The position numbers were made by a program, and so were the translations under genes. From NCBI RefSeq assembly GCF_049856295.1, contig NZ_JBNDMZ010000010.1:62001-126000 (forward strand): 64,000 nt of DNA, in the 5' to 3' direction. The stretch's first letter is position 1. Each line of letters opens with the position of its first letter. Source of the stretch: JB111 sp049856295 (lineage in GTDB: Bacteria > Actinomycetota > Actinomycetes > Actinomycetales > Actinomycetaceae). A model generated the notes under the pieces. It did not search any database and had not been told where the DNA came from. It was given only the letters and a program-made list of their open reading frames with translations. This document shows positions 49,215-57,871 of this stretch, piece after piece.

Positions 49215-51812
49215 TCAGCGGCCCGCGTCGACCGCCTGGGCGCGTACCGCGCGCTCCGCCGTGTCGAGCCGCTCGGCGACGAGGCGGCGCAGGGCGGCCG
49301 GCGCGTCGGCGTTCGCCTCGAGCCAGGCGCGGGTCTCGGCCACGACGTCGACGCCGGCCTCGTCCGCGCGTCCCGCCAGTGCGGCCGGGAACGCGAGCGT
49401 GGCCACGTTCTGCGCCATCTCGTTCGTCTGCTCGGTCCACACCCGCACCAGCGCGTCGAGGTAGCGGCGCACGTACGGGGCGAGGAGCTGCGGGTCACGC
49501 ACGTCGGCGAACCCGAGGGCGGCGTACCGCTGCTGGGTGTTCGGCAGGTTCGCGGCCTCGACGATGTTCTCCCACACCCACTGCTTGGCCTCCGCGGTGG
49601 GGCGGGCGGCCCGGACCCACACGGCGTACTCGCGGCCGGTCGCCGACGGGTCGGCCGCGAGGGCCGCCTCGACGTCGTCGTCCGTGACGGCCCCGGCGAG
49701 CGCGAGCCCGCGCAGGACCTCCCACCGCTGCTGGGCGTCGACCTCCTGGCCGGCCAGAGGCGCGGTGCCGTCGACCCAGCCGCGGACGGTCGCCACCTGC
49801 TCGTCGGTGACCACGAGCTGGGCGGCCGCCCGCGAGAGCTGGAGCTGGGCGTCGGACCCGGCCTCGGCGAGGACCGCGAGGTCGTCCGCCACGGCGGCCC
49901 GGACCTGGTCGCGCGTGGTCGGGTCGGAGTACCGCTCGACGGCGGTGCGCACGTTCGCGAGCAGCACCCGCATCGCGGTGGGCTGCTGCTCGGAGGCCAG
50001 CGCCCGCAGCGCGAGGTCGAGGTACCGGCTCGCGGCCCACTGACCGTCACGCGTCATGTCCCACGCGGACGCGAGCACGAGGGTGCGCGGCATCGCCTCG
50101 GCGAACGCGTCGACGTGCTTGGTGGCCGCGGCGAGCGAGCGGTCGTCGAGCCGGACCTTGGCGTAGGAGAGGTCCTCGTCGTTGACGAGCAGCACCGCGG
50201 GCCAGGGCCGGCCCACGATCTCCGGCAGCTCGGTGCGCGCGCCGTCGACGTCGACCTCCTCGGACCAGCTGCGCACGAGCCGTTCGCCGTCGAGCTCGTA
50301 CCCCGCCACCGCGAGCCGGTGCGGGCGCTGGACCGGGTGCGCGTCCGGCACGGACTGGAGGATCGCGGCGGTGGCGATCCGCTCGACGCCCTCGTCGTCC
50401 TTCTCGGTCGTCACCTCCGGCGTGAGCGTCGTGACGCCGGCGGACTCGAGCCACACGGTCGACCACGCCCGCAGGTCGCGCCCGGAGGCGGCCTCGAGCT
50501 CGACGAGCAGGTCGGACAGCTCGGTGTTGCCGAAGGCGTGCGCGGCGAAGTAGCGGCGCAGGCCCGTGAGGAAGGCGTCCTTCCCGACGAAGGTGACGAG
50601 CTGGGTGAGGACCGAGGAGCCCTTGGCGTAGGTGATCCCGTCGAAGTTGACCTCGACGTCCTCGAGGTCCTCGATCGACGCGACGATCGGGTGGGTCGTC
50701 GGCAGCTGGTCCTGGTCGAGCGCCCAGGCCTTCTCCAGCGACGTGAAGGTCACCCACGAGTCGTCGATCCCCAGGCCCTCGGCGGCGGCGAGGTGGGACG
50801 CGTACTCGGCGAACGACTCGTTGAGCCACAGGTCGTTCCACCACCGCATGGTCACGAGGTCGCCGAACCACATGTGGGCGAGCTCGTGGAGGATCGTGAT
50901 GACGCGGCGCTCGCGCACGGCGCCGGACACGGGCCCGCGGAAGACGTAGTTCTCGAGATAGGTGACGAGGCCGACGTTCTCCATCGCGCCCGCGTTGAAC
51001 TCCGGGACGAACACCTGGTCGTACTTCGTGAACGGGTAGGGGCGGTCGAACGCCTCCTCGTAGAAGGCGAAGCCCTGGCGGGTGACGTCCATGATCGTCT
51101 CGGCGTCGAGGTGCTCGGCGATCGAGGCGCGCGCGTAGACGCCGAGGGGGATCGTCCGGCCGTCGCTCGAGGTGAGCTCGCCGGTGGTCCCGGCGTACGG
51201 GCCGGCGACGATCGCCGTGAGGTAGGTCGAGATGCGGGCGGTGGGGGCGAACGTCCAGGTCCGCGCGTCGGCCTCGGAGTCGCCGTCGGCACCGGGGTCG
51301 ACCGGGGCGTCGCTCACCTCGGCGGCCGCCTCGTTGGAGAAGACCGTCCAGCTCGCGGGGGCCGTGACGACGAAGCTGAACTCGGCCTTGAGGTCCGGCT
51401 GCTCGAAGCACGCGAACACGCGACGCGCGTCGGCCACCTCGAACTGCGAGTAGAGGTAGACGTTCTCGTCGACCGGGTCGACGAACCGGTGCAGGCCCTC
51501 GCCGGTGGTCATGTAGGCGCCGTCGGCCTCGACGACGATCTCGTTGGTCTCCGCGAGGCCCGTCAGCTCGATGCGCGAGTCGGCGAACGCGGACGTGTCG
51601 ACGTCGGACCCGTTGAGCGTGATCCGGTGGACGACCGGCGCGATGAGGTCGAGGAACGTGGACGCGCCGGGGGTGGCCGCGAAGGTGAGCGTCGTCGTCG
51701 AACCGAACACCTCGGGTCCACGGGTGAGGTCGAGCTCGACCCGGTAGGTCTGCGTGGCCACGACGGAGGCGCGCTCGGCGGCCTCCGCCCGGGTGAGGTT
51801 CTCTGCGGGCAC
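49215..51812 (-). CDS. pepN: Aminopeptidase N (M1 family)
   Basis: An 865-residue zinc aminopeptidase. The M1 signature is complete: GAMENVGLVTY for the substrate amino terminus and HELAHMWFGD followed eighteen residues later by the third zinc ligand Glu in LWLNESFAEYAS. A beta-saddle N-terminal domain (1-200) and an ERAP1-like helical C-terminal domain (about 540-860) complete the usual architecture and length. It should trim N-terminal residues from peptides in the cytoplasm. GTG 51812 follows AGGAGCCCTC. It is transcribed alone, convergent with malQ and divergent from the DsbA-like gene. Confidence 0.93.
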   Translation of the reverse strand: MPAENLTRAEAAERASVVATQTYRVELDLTRGPEVFGSTTTLTFAATPGASTFLDLIAPVVHRITLNGSDVDTSAFADSRIELTGLAETNEIVVEADGAYMTTGEGLHRFVDPVDENVYLYSQFEVADARRVFACFEQPDLKAEFSFVVTAPASWTVFSNEAAAEVSDAPVDPGADGDSEADARTWTFAPTARISTYLTAIVAGPYAGTTGELTSSDGRTIPLGVYARASIAEHLDAETIMDVTRQGFAFYEEAFDRPYPFTKYDQVFVPEFNAGAMENVGLVTYLENYVFRGPVSGAVRERRVITILHELAHMWFGDLVTMRWWNDLWLNESFAEYASHLAAAEGLGIDDSWVTFTSLEKAWALDQDQLPTTHPIVASIEDLEDVEVNFDGITYAKGSSVLTQLVTFVGKDAFLTGLRRYFAAHAFGNTELSDLLVELEAASGRDLRAWSTVWLESAGVTTLTPEVTTEKDDEGVERIATAAILQSVPDAHPVQRPHRLAVAGYELDGERLVRSWSEEVDVDGARTELPEIVGRPWPAVLLVNDEDLSYAKVRLDDRSLAAATKHVDAFAEAMPRTLVLASAWDMTRDGQWAASRYLDLALRALASEQQPTAMRVLLANVRTAVERYSDPTTRDQVRAAVADDLAVLAEAGSDAQLQLSRAAAQLVVTDEQVATVRGWVDGTAPLAGQEVDAQQRWEVLRGLALAGAVTDDDVEAALAADPSATGREYAVWVRAARPTAEAKQWVWENIVEAANLPNTQQRYAALGFADVRDPQLLAPYVRRYLDALVRVWTEQTNEMAQNVATLAFPAALAGRADEAGVDVVAETRAWLEANADAPAALRRLVAERLDTAERAVRAQAVDAGR

Positions 51813-51960
51813 GAGGGCTCCTGTGGATCGGGGGATGACGCACCGGGACCGCCGTGGTCCCGGCCGGGCGCAGGAGCGCCGTCAGGCAGCGTAACCGCGT
51901 CCGGGCGCGGGCCGCCGTCGACACCCTGTGCCGCTCCCGCCGACCGGCCCGACCCCGTGG

Positions 51961-51966
51961 GACGAT
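51961..51966 (+). promoter_or_regulatory. -10 element of the DsbA-like gene
   Basis: GACGAT lies six bases before ATG 51973. It is the weakest of the leaderless candidates by sequence, but the ATG has no ribosome-binding site. The rest of 51813-51960 shows nothing else I can support. Confidence 0.35.
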
Positions 51967-51972
51967 GAGGTC

Positions 51973-52599
51973 ATGACGGACTCCGCCTCGTTCCAGCCGC
52001 ACGACGTCGACCTGTTCTTCGACCCCCACTGCCCCTGGGCGTGGATGACCTCCCGCTGGCTCACCGAGGTCGCCGAGGCCCGCGGGCTCAACCTCCACCT
52101 CCACCTCATGCCGCTCGTCATCGTCAACGAGGGCAAGGACGTCCCCGCCGACTACCGCGCGGGCCTCGACCGCCAGTGGGGCGTGGTGCGCGTCTTCCAG
52201 GCCGCCAAGGAGCGCCTGACCGCCGAGCAGTTCGCCGCGCTCTACACGGCCGTCGGCACGAAGTTCCACCCGGAGGACCGCAAGAGCGAGGAGCTCGCGG
52301 TCGTGACCGAGGCGCTCGCCGAGCTCGACCTGCCGGCGGACCTCGTCGAGGCCGCCGAGGACTCCTCTCTCGACGAGGCCTTCCGGGCGACGACGGCCAC
52401 CGCCCAGAAGCTGGTCGGCGACGACGTCGGCGTGCCGGTCATCAAGTACGGCGACGGCGCGTTCTTCGGCCCGGTCGTCACCCCCGCCCCCACGGGCGAG
52501 GACGCGCTGCGCCTGTGGGACGGCTTCGCGCTCGTCGTCTCCGTGCCCGGGCTCTACGAGCTCAAGCGCACCCGGACCTCGGGTCCGATCCTCGCCTGA
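51973..52599 (+). CDS. DsbA-family, mycothiol-dependent nitroreductase-like protein
   Basis: A 208-residue thioredoxin-fold protein with an inserted helical domain. The active-site motif is DLFFDPHCPWAWMTSRWL, closely matching Rv2466c of Mycobacterium tuberculosis, a cytoplasmic mycothiol-dependent reductase. The cis-proline lies in VGVPVIKYGDGAFFGPVV. It has no signal peptide. C-terminal ALVVSVPGLYELKRTRT is typical of this actinobacterial group. It implies the organism makes mycothiol. ATG 51973 is the first in-frame ATG with no ribosome-binding site, in agreement with a leaderless message. Confidence 0.82.
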   Translation: MTDSASFQPHDVDLFFDPHCPWAWMTSRWLTEVAEARGLNLHLHLMPLVIVNEGKDVPADYRAGLDRQWGVVRVFQAAKERLTAEQFAALYTAVGTKFHPEDRKSEELAVVTEALAELDLPADLVEAAEDSSLDEAFRATTATAQKLVGDDVGVPVIKYGDGAFFGPVVTPAPTGEDALRLWDGFALVVSVPGLYELKRTRTSGPILA

Positions 52600-52671
52600 C
52601 CCCCTGATCGACCCGACGCGTGCCGGCGCACCGGCACGGCGGTTCGTCCCCGTCCCCTGAGAAGGAGTCCC

Positions 52672-53445
52672 ATGCGGCACGGTCGCACCCTCGGCGCCGG
52701 CGCGGCGCTCGTCCTCGCGGCGGCGCTCGCCGCCTGCTCACCCGTCGAGAGCCTCGACGACGAGGAGACGAGCGAGTCCCAGGAGTCCCCGTCCGGGTCC
52801 TCGAGCTCCGAGGGTCCGGCGGAGGAGGAGACCGAGGAGTCGAGCACGGCCGACGACGACGAGGGCGCCGGGTCCGCCGCTGAGCCCAACGGCCCCGCGG
52901 AGGACGAGCCCAGGGACTCCCCGAGCGACGGGGCCGGCGAGGAACCGACCTCCGAGGAGGGCGACGACGACGCGGAGGGCGAGGCGCCGGCCGCCGACGG
53001 CGAGCGGATCACGATCGAGCACGACGCCGGCACCGTGTCCTACGCGCTGCCCGAGGGCTGGAACGACCTGTCGTTCGCCTACGAGGGCCACCCGACGATC
53101 GTCCTCGGCGCCGCCCCCCTGGAGACCGCCGCCAACGGCACGCAGCTCACGCTCACGGCGATCGAGGGCGGAGCCGGCTCGTTCGAGGCCTACCGCGAGG
53201 CGCTCGAGGCCCAGCGGCCGCCGGACGCCGAGATGTCGGAGGCCGACGCGATCACCGTCGACGGTTCCTCGGTACCCGGCCTGCGGGTGGAGATGTCGAC
53301 GCCGACGGGCGGGTTCGTCCAGTACACCTACCCGATCTACACGGACGGCTACCAGTGGGAGCTCCAGTTCGCGATGGACGCGGGGGACGAGGAGGCGGAC
53401 CTTCCGGGCCTTCGTCAGGTCGCGGAGTCGATCGACATCGAGTAG
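52672..53445 (+). CDS. Lipoprotein L1, divergent member of the LpqN-like array
   Basis: A 257-residue lipoprotein with lipobox LAAC (Cys22) and an acidic Ser/Glu/Asp linker of about 85 residues. The C-terminal domain (about 107-257) has VSYALPEGWNDLSFAYEGHP and ends with a predicted amphipathic helix (LRQVAESIDIE). It keeps the LPEGW motif of the array but lacks the LYGVVLEDG strand and the ...LDS.. end. Its spacing before L2 is about 140 bp. ATG 52672 follows AGAAGGAGTCCC. It is the most divergent of the nine and may be the ancestor or a different functional type. Confidence 0.75.
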   Translation: MRHGRTLGAGAALVLAAALAACSPVESLDDEETSESQESPSGSSSSEGPAEEETEESSTADDDEGAGSAAEPNGPAEDEPRDSPSDGAGEEPTSEEGDDDAEGEAPAADGERITIEHDAGTVSYALPEGWNDLSFAYEGHPTIVLGAAPLETAANGTQLTLTAIEGGAGSFEAYREALEAQRPPDAEMSEADAITVDGSSVPGLRVEMSTPTGGFVQYTYPIYTDGYQWELQFAMDAGDEEADLPGLRQVAESIDIE

Positions 53446-53587
53446 ACCCGCCAGGCCCCGGGTGATTCGGACGGACTCCCGGTGATGCCGGACGGTCGCG
53501 GTCCGACAGGTAGTCCGACCTGGTCAGACGTCCCCATGACAGCGGTTCACCGGACCTCGACCGGCGGATCAATCTGACGTCAGGACA

Positions 53588-54346
53588 ACGCGAAAGATCT
53601 CCCCCCGCCACGCAGCCACCGCCACTCTCGCCCTCGCCGCCACGCTCACGCTCGCGGCGTGCGGTGGTGACGACGAGGTTGCTCCCTCGCCCGACGACGA
53701 CGCCACGACGACCGAGCCCTCGGAGCCGGCCGAGGAGCCGTCGGAGGACGAGGACAGCGACACCGAGGACGACGCGGCCGAGGCGCCCAGCGAGGACGCC
53801 CCCGCGGAGGACGAGGACACCGAGGACGACGCGGCCGCCGCCCCGAGCGACGACGCGGCCGAGGCGCCCAGCGACTCCGACGAGCAGGCCCCGGGCGCCG
53901 GCGCGACCGGCGAGCTCCCGCAGGTCGAGGTCACCTGGCCCGACGAGTGGGTCGACATGTCCGACCAGGTCCCGGAGCAGCCCGGCATGGGCATGCAGAT
54001 CTACGGCGTGCCGAGCCAGGACGGCTTCTCGATGAACGCCGTCATCACGACCTACCCGGCGGGCACCGCCCCCGCGGGCTCGTCCTACGGCGACGTGCTC
54101 GTCCAGGAGCTCGGCGGCGACTCCGGCTCCCTCAACGAGGTCGGCGAGCGCGACATCGACGGCCACACCGCGACCGGCTACCAGCAGGACGCGAGCGAGT
54201 CCGGCTTCACCTTCCGCCAGCGGCTCTACGGCGTGGTCCTCGAGGACGGCAGCATCGTCGAGTTCGTGCTCTCGGCGGAGGTCGACGAGATCACGGAGGG
54301 CATGGAGCTCTTCGAGTCGGTGCTCGACTCGGCCACCATCAACTGA
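53588..54346 (+). CDS. Lipoprotein L2, LpqN-like, without a normal start codon
   Basis: In the frame closed by the TAC...TGA end at 54346 a complete lipoprotein is readable: basic n-region RKISPRHAATAT, hydrophobic core, lipobox LAAC, an acidic linker of about 80 residues, and the array domain (VEVTWPDEWVDMSDQ ... RQRLYGVVLEDGSIVEFVLS). The frame is open from 53540, but there is no ATG, GTG, TTG or CTG before ATG 53957, which lies inside the domain. ACG at 53588 is the likely start position (M-R-K-I-S-P in its sibling L3, M-Q-I-S-T-S-P). Either translation starts at ACG, or the start was lost by one transition, or there is a sequence error. Confidence 0.6.
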   Translation, partial: TRKISPRHAATATLALAATLTLAACGGDDEVAPSPDDDATTTEPSEPAEEPSEDEDSDTEDDAAEAPSEDAPAEDEDTEDDAAAAPSDDAAEAPSDSDEQAPGAGATGELPQVEVTWPDEWVDMSDQVPEQPGMGMQIYGVPSQDGFSMNAVITTYPAGTAPAGSSYGDVLVQELGGDSGSLNEVGERDIDGHTATGYQQDASESGFTFRQRLYGVVLEDGSIVEFVLSAEVDEITEGMELFESVLDSATIN

Positions 54347-54384
54347 CCCGAGACCACCAACGACTGACGTCCGACGTCGCCCGC

Positions 54385-54414
54385 GGCCCGGGACCCCTGC
54401 AGGGGTCCCGGGCC
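54385..54414 (+). terminator. Terminator of lipoprotein L2, a perfect palindrome
   Basis: GGCCCGGGACCCCTG (54385-54399) is followed directly by its exact complement (54400-54414), a 30-base palindrome without loop. It is 38 bp beyond the L2 stop codon. The rest of 54347-54518 shows no gene. Confidence 0.6.
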
Positions 54415-54518
54415 TCGGTGCGTCCGCCGATCTGTGGAACCGTCGAACCGCGGAACCATGGGGAGAACTCGCCGCACGACGCATCTTGTCACCGTGTGCG
54501 GGATGAGAGACTTCGGCC

Positions 54519-55274
54519 ATGCAGATCTCGACGTCCCCCCGCCACGCCGCCGCCGCGGCCCTCACCCTCGCGACCGCCCTCACCCTCGCCGCCTGCGGCG
54601 GTGACGACGACTCCGCGATCGCGCCCTCGCCCGACGAGAACCCTCCGGCGTCCGAGCCTGCCGAGGAGAGCGAGCCCACCGACGAGGAGACCTCCGAGAC
54701 GGAGAGCGAGCCGGCGGAGGAGACCGAGCCTGCCGAGGAGACGCAGCCCGCCGACGAGGAGACGAGCGAGGACGGCTCCGACGACGCGACGGAGGAGCCG
54801 ACCGAGGAGGGCTCCGACGCCGCCGCGGGGTCCGGCGACGTGCCCCAGGTCGAGATGCAGTTCCCTGAGGGCTGGACCGACGTGAGCGAGCAGCTCGCCG
54901 CCGGCACGGCACCGCTCGAGGTGCAGGCCTACGCGGTGCCGGACGCGGAGCCCGGGACCTTCACGTCCAACATCGTGGTCGTCGCCTACCCGGCCGGCAC
55001 CGTCCCGAGCGGCTCGTACCGCGATCTTGCCGAGCCGCAGGTCGCGGACCCCTCCAGCCTGCGCGACCTGCCCGAGCGCGAGATCGGCGGGCACCCGGCC
55101 GAGGGGTACTCGACCGACGCGTCGCAGCAGGGCATCACGTACCGCCAGCAGCTATACGGGGTCGTCCTCGAGGACGGCAGCGCCGTCGAGATCGTGTACT
55201 CGGCGGGCATCGAGTCCGTCGACGAGCACCAGGAGGCCTTCGAGGCGGCGCTCGACTCGGTCGTCATCAACTGA
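54519..55274 (+). CDS. Lipoprotein L3, LpqN-like
   Basis: A 251-residue lipoprotein that defines the array best. Signal peptide with LAAC (Cys26), an acidic linker of about 80 residues (Glu/Asp/Ser/Thr, with repeated PAEET and EETSE), and a C-terminal alpha/beta domain of about 140 residues. The domain begins PQVEMQFPEGWTDVSEQL and includes VVVAYPAGTVPSGSY, REIGGHPAEGYSTDASQQG, YRQQLYGVVLEDGSAVEIVYS and a final FEAALDSVVIN helix. This agrees with the mycobacterial LpqN family (PF10738), whose PsbP/Mog1-like fold binds partners outside the membrane. ATG 54519 lacks a strong ribosome-binding site. It is 44 bp before L4. Confidence 0.8.
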   Translation: MQISTSPRHAAAAALTLATALTLAACGGDDDSAIAPSPDENPPASEPAEESEPTDEETSETESEPAEETEPAEETQPADEETSEDGSDDATEEPTEEGSDAAAGSGDVPQVEMQFPEGWTDVSEQLAAGTAPLEVQAYAVPDAEPGTFTSNIVVVAYPAGTVPSGSYRDLAEPQVADPSSLRDLPEREIGGHPAEGYSTDASQQGITYRQQLYGVVLEDGSAVEIVYSAGIESVDEHQEAFEAALDSVVIN

Positions 55275-55317
55275 CCGACGCCTCCGCCTCCAGCTCGTCG
55301 TGACGAAGGATCCGGCC

Positions 55318-56155
55318 GTGAGTGTTCCCGCCGCGCGTCCGACCGGCCCGCAACCGTCCGCCTCGTCTCCCACCGCTCCGCGTCCGTCCGCCCGACGTCT
55401 CGGCGTCAGCGCTCTCGCCCTCTCCCTCACGTTCGTGCTCGCCGCCTGCGGCGGGGACGACGACTCGACGCCCGGCCCCGCTCCCGAGCCGCCGGCCTCG
55501 GTCGGCGCGCCCGAGGGCACCGTGGCCCCGAGCGAGGCGGCCCCGAGCGGGGAGACCTCGACCGGGGAGACGCCTTCGGAGGACGAGAGCGCCGAGGAGT
55601 CCGGCACGGACGACGCGACCTCCGCACCCGAGGAGTCGAGCTCGGACTCGCGCGTGACCGGGTCGGCCGGTTCCGACGACGACGCCGTCGAGCCGGGTGA
55701 TCCGGCAGCCGTCGGGGACGGCCGCGTGACGGTCGCACTGCCCGAGGAATGGGAGGCTCAGCCCCAGGAGCCGGGCAGCGGGGGGGCAGGAGGAGACGCT
55801 CAGCGCGCTGACCCTCACCGGCCCCGCCGACGTCCGGATCACGCTGTGGGAGCCGGGCTACTGGGGTGACGACTACGCCGAGTCGATGGTGGATCACTGC
55901 CGCTCCACGCCGGACGGGCCCGGGCAGGACGCGGCGCTCATCGAGCCGCGGGAGATCCTCGGCACCGAGGCGGACGGGTACGAGGTCACCATCGTCTTCG
56001 AGACCGAAGGCGTGGAGGACCAGCTTCTGCACGGCTACGGGCTGATGACGGAGGACGACCAGTTCCTCGAGGTCGTCGTGGGTGCACCCCAGGCCACGTT
56101 CGGCGAGTTCGAGCCGGATTTCCAGGCGATCATCGACTCGATCTCGGTCGACTGA
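55318..56155 (+). pseudogene. Lipoprotein L4, LpqN-like, frameshifted at a G7 tract
   Basis: From GTG 55318 (GAAGGA upstream) a signal peptide with LAAC (Cys44), an acidic linker and the start of the domain (VTVALPEEWEAQ) are readable. At the homopolymer of seven G (55780-55786) the frame runs off into unrelated residues and stops at 55869. Removing one G restores the domain in the frame that ends at 56155: QEETLSALTLTGPADV, YGLMTEDDQFLEVVV and ...DFQAIIDSISVD. All conserved elements are intact on both sides, so the lesion is recent, an error in the sequence, or a switch of the phase-variation kind. Confidence 0.75.
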
Positions 56156-56251
56156 GGGGCGTCGACGGGTACCTCCGCGGCGTGTCGCGTGCGGTTCATC
56201 TCACGGCGGGCAGGGATGCGAGATCGCGCCGGTGGTGCAAGCGTGGGGGCG

Positions 56252-56884
56252 ATGAGCACCCGACCGACGCACGTCCGCGCCGCCGCAGCACTCGCTGCGA
56301 CCGCGGGTTGTGCGCTCCTCCTCGCCGCCTGCGGCGGGGGCGAGGACGACTCCGAGAGCACGTCGGGGGAGACCCCCTCGACGGAGAGCTCGGGCGAGTC
56401 GTCGTCCGAGTCGTCGTCGGAGTCGTCGTCGGAGAGCCCGACCGCCGAGCCGTTCGACGGCCCGGAGGTCGAGATCACCTGGCCCGAGGGCTGGGAAGAC
56501 CTGTCGCCGTACATCTCGACCACCCCCGAGGGGGCCGAGGTCCAGGCGTACGGCGACCCGACGAACCAGTTCGCGACCTCCGTCGTCGTCATGTCGTTCG
56601 GGGAGTCCACCACCGAGGGTCGGTCGTACGCCGAGATCCTCGAGGAGCAGGGGACCGATCTCGCCGAGCTCCTCGAGCTGCCCGGACGGGAGGTGGACGG
56701 AACCCCCGTCACCCCGTACGAGCGCGTCACCGACCCCGGGACCGGCTCGGTCGTCCAGCACCTCTACCCGGTCGAGCTCGACGACGGCGGTCTCGTGGAG
56801 ATCACCCTGGTCGCCGAGGAGACCGAGTTCGCCAGCCTCATACCGACCTTCGACGAGATCCTCGCATCCGTCGTCATCGACTGA
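56252..56884 (+). CDS. Lipoprotein L5, LpqN-like, with short Ser/Glu linker
   Basis: A 210-residue lipoprotein starting at ATG 56252 (MSTRPTHVRAAAAL) with lipobox LAAC (Cys27). The linker is only about 40 residues and consists of repeated SSSE units (SGESSSESSSESSSESP). The domain begins VEITWPEGWEDLSPYI and ends FDEILASVVID, with VQHLYPVELDDGGLVEITL in place of the LYGVVLEDGS strand. An ATG at 56189 would add residues before the signal peptide, so I reject it. A perfect palindrome follows the stop (56889-56926). Confidence 0.8.
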   Translation: MSTRPTHVRAAAALAATAGCALLLAACGGGEDDSESTSGETPSTESSGESSSESSSESSSESPTAEPFDGPEVEITWPEGWEDLSPYISTTPEGAEVQAYGDPTNQFATSVVVMSFGESTTEGRSYAEILEEQGTDLAELLELPGREVDGTPVTPYERVTDPGTGSVVQHLYPVELDDGGLVEITLVAEETEFASLIPTFDEILASVVID

Positions 56885-56888
56885 GTGA

Positions 56889-56926
56889 GGAAGGTCCCAC
56901 GGGGAGATCTCCCCGTCGATCCTTCC
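56889..56926 (+). terminator. Hairpin between lipoproteins L5 and L6
   Basis: The 18-base palindrome ACGGGGAGATCTCCCCGT (56899-56916) is flanked by GGAAGG (56889-56894) and CCTTCC (56921-56926), extending the stem. It begins four bases after the L5 stop codon. Confidence 0.6.
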
Positions 56927-56961
56927 CGTACTCGACAGACCCCTACCGGAAAGTGGTTCAC

Positions 56962-57705
56962 ATGAACATCACCCACAAGCCTGTCCGTCGCTCCCTCGTC
57001 GCGGCCGCCGCGCTCGGCGCCGGCCTCACGCTCGCCGCCTGCGGCGGGGGCGACGACGAGGAGACGACCACCACCGAGGAGGAGGCTCCGGAGACCGAGG
57101 AGGAGCCCGAGGCTCCCTCGGACGGCGGGGAGACCGAGTCCGACGCCGCCGAGACCGGGTCCGAGACCGAGTCCGACGACGCAGCGGGCCTCCCCCCGGA
57201 GACCGAGAGCGAGGCCGGTTCGGCCGGCGCGGCGCCCGGCGGCGAGTCCGAGAGCGGCGCCACCGGCGAGGAGCGCATCGAGATCACCTGGCCCGAGGGC
57301 TGGGAGGACCTGTCCGCGGCCGCCGGCGAGATGCCGATCCCGGAGGGCGTCGAGGAGATGCACGCCTACGGCACGACCGACTCGGCCAGCTTCGCCACGA
57401 ACGTCACGGCCATCCGTTACGCGCCCGGCATCATGGGCGACGGCTCCTACATCGAGCTGCTCGAGCAGAGCGGCCAGGACACCTCGGCCTACACCGAGCT
57501 CGAGCCGCGCGACATCGACGGGAACGAGGCCGAGGGCCTCGAGTTCGAGCAGGACGCCCAGGGCACCGCCATCGTGCAGCGCGCCTACGGCTTCCAGCTC
57601 GAGGACGGCTCGTTCGTCGAGATCGTCCTCTCGTCCTCCGCCGACGAGTTCGAGGCCAACGAGGAGGACTTCAACGCGATCCTCGACTCGATCACGATCA
57701 ACTGA
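56962..57705 (+). CDS. Lipoprotein L6, LpqN-like, near-duplicate of L7
   Basis: A 247-residue lipoprotein: MNITHKPVRRSLVAAAALGA, lipobox LAAC (Cys27), then GGGDDEETTTTEEEAPETEE linker. The domain begins IEITWPEGWEDLSAAAGEM and includes AYGFQLEDGSFVEIVLSSS and FNAILDSITIN. The first 150 bases are almost identical to those of L7, and the downstream hairpin is duplicated too. The ATG has no strong ribosome-binding site, though GGAAAGTGG is nearby. It follows the L5 hairpin, so it probably has its own promoter. Confidence 0.8.
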   Translation: MNITHKPVRRSLVAAAALGAGLTLAACGGGDDEETTTTEEEAPETEEEPEAPSDGGETESDAAETGSETESDDAAGLPPETESEAGSAGAAPGGESESGATGEERIEITWPEGWEDLSAAAGEMPIPEGVEEMHAYGTTDSASFATNVTAIRYAPGIMGDGSYIELLEQSGQDTSAYTELEPRDIDGNEAEGLEFEQDAQGTAIVQRAYGFQLEDGSFVEIVLSSSADEFEANEEDFNAILDSITIN

Positions 57706-57743
57706 CCCGCTGAGGTGAGGTCCTGAGGGACCGCCCCGCAGGT

Positions 57744-57787
57744 CGCACGACGGCGTCGCCCACCTCGGGCGGCGCCGTCGTCGTGCG
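57744..57787 (+). terminator. Terminator hairpin after lipoprotein L6
   Basis: CGCACGACGGCG (57744-57755) pairs with CGCCGTCGTCGTGCG (57773-57787) with a small bulge. An equivalent hairpin and flanking GAGGGACCGC follow L7, showing that the terminator was duplicated along with the gene. Confidence 0.6.
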
Positions 57788-57871
57788 TGATGGGTGTCGG
57801 CACGAATGGTGGGGGAGCCCCGTGCGGATCCCGGTCCCACGCCTGTGGCGCCCTGATGCACAGTGGAGGGC

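Noticed and set aside
49176..51968. 930-codon plus-strand open frame
   Set aside because: It is antisense to pepN, whose zinc motifs and family length are complete; the frame is a GC-bias artefact.
53446..53577. Short ORF from ATG 53536 as the missing start of lipoprotein L2
   Set aside because: It is in another frame and stops at 53577, before the signal peptide.
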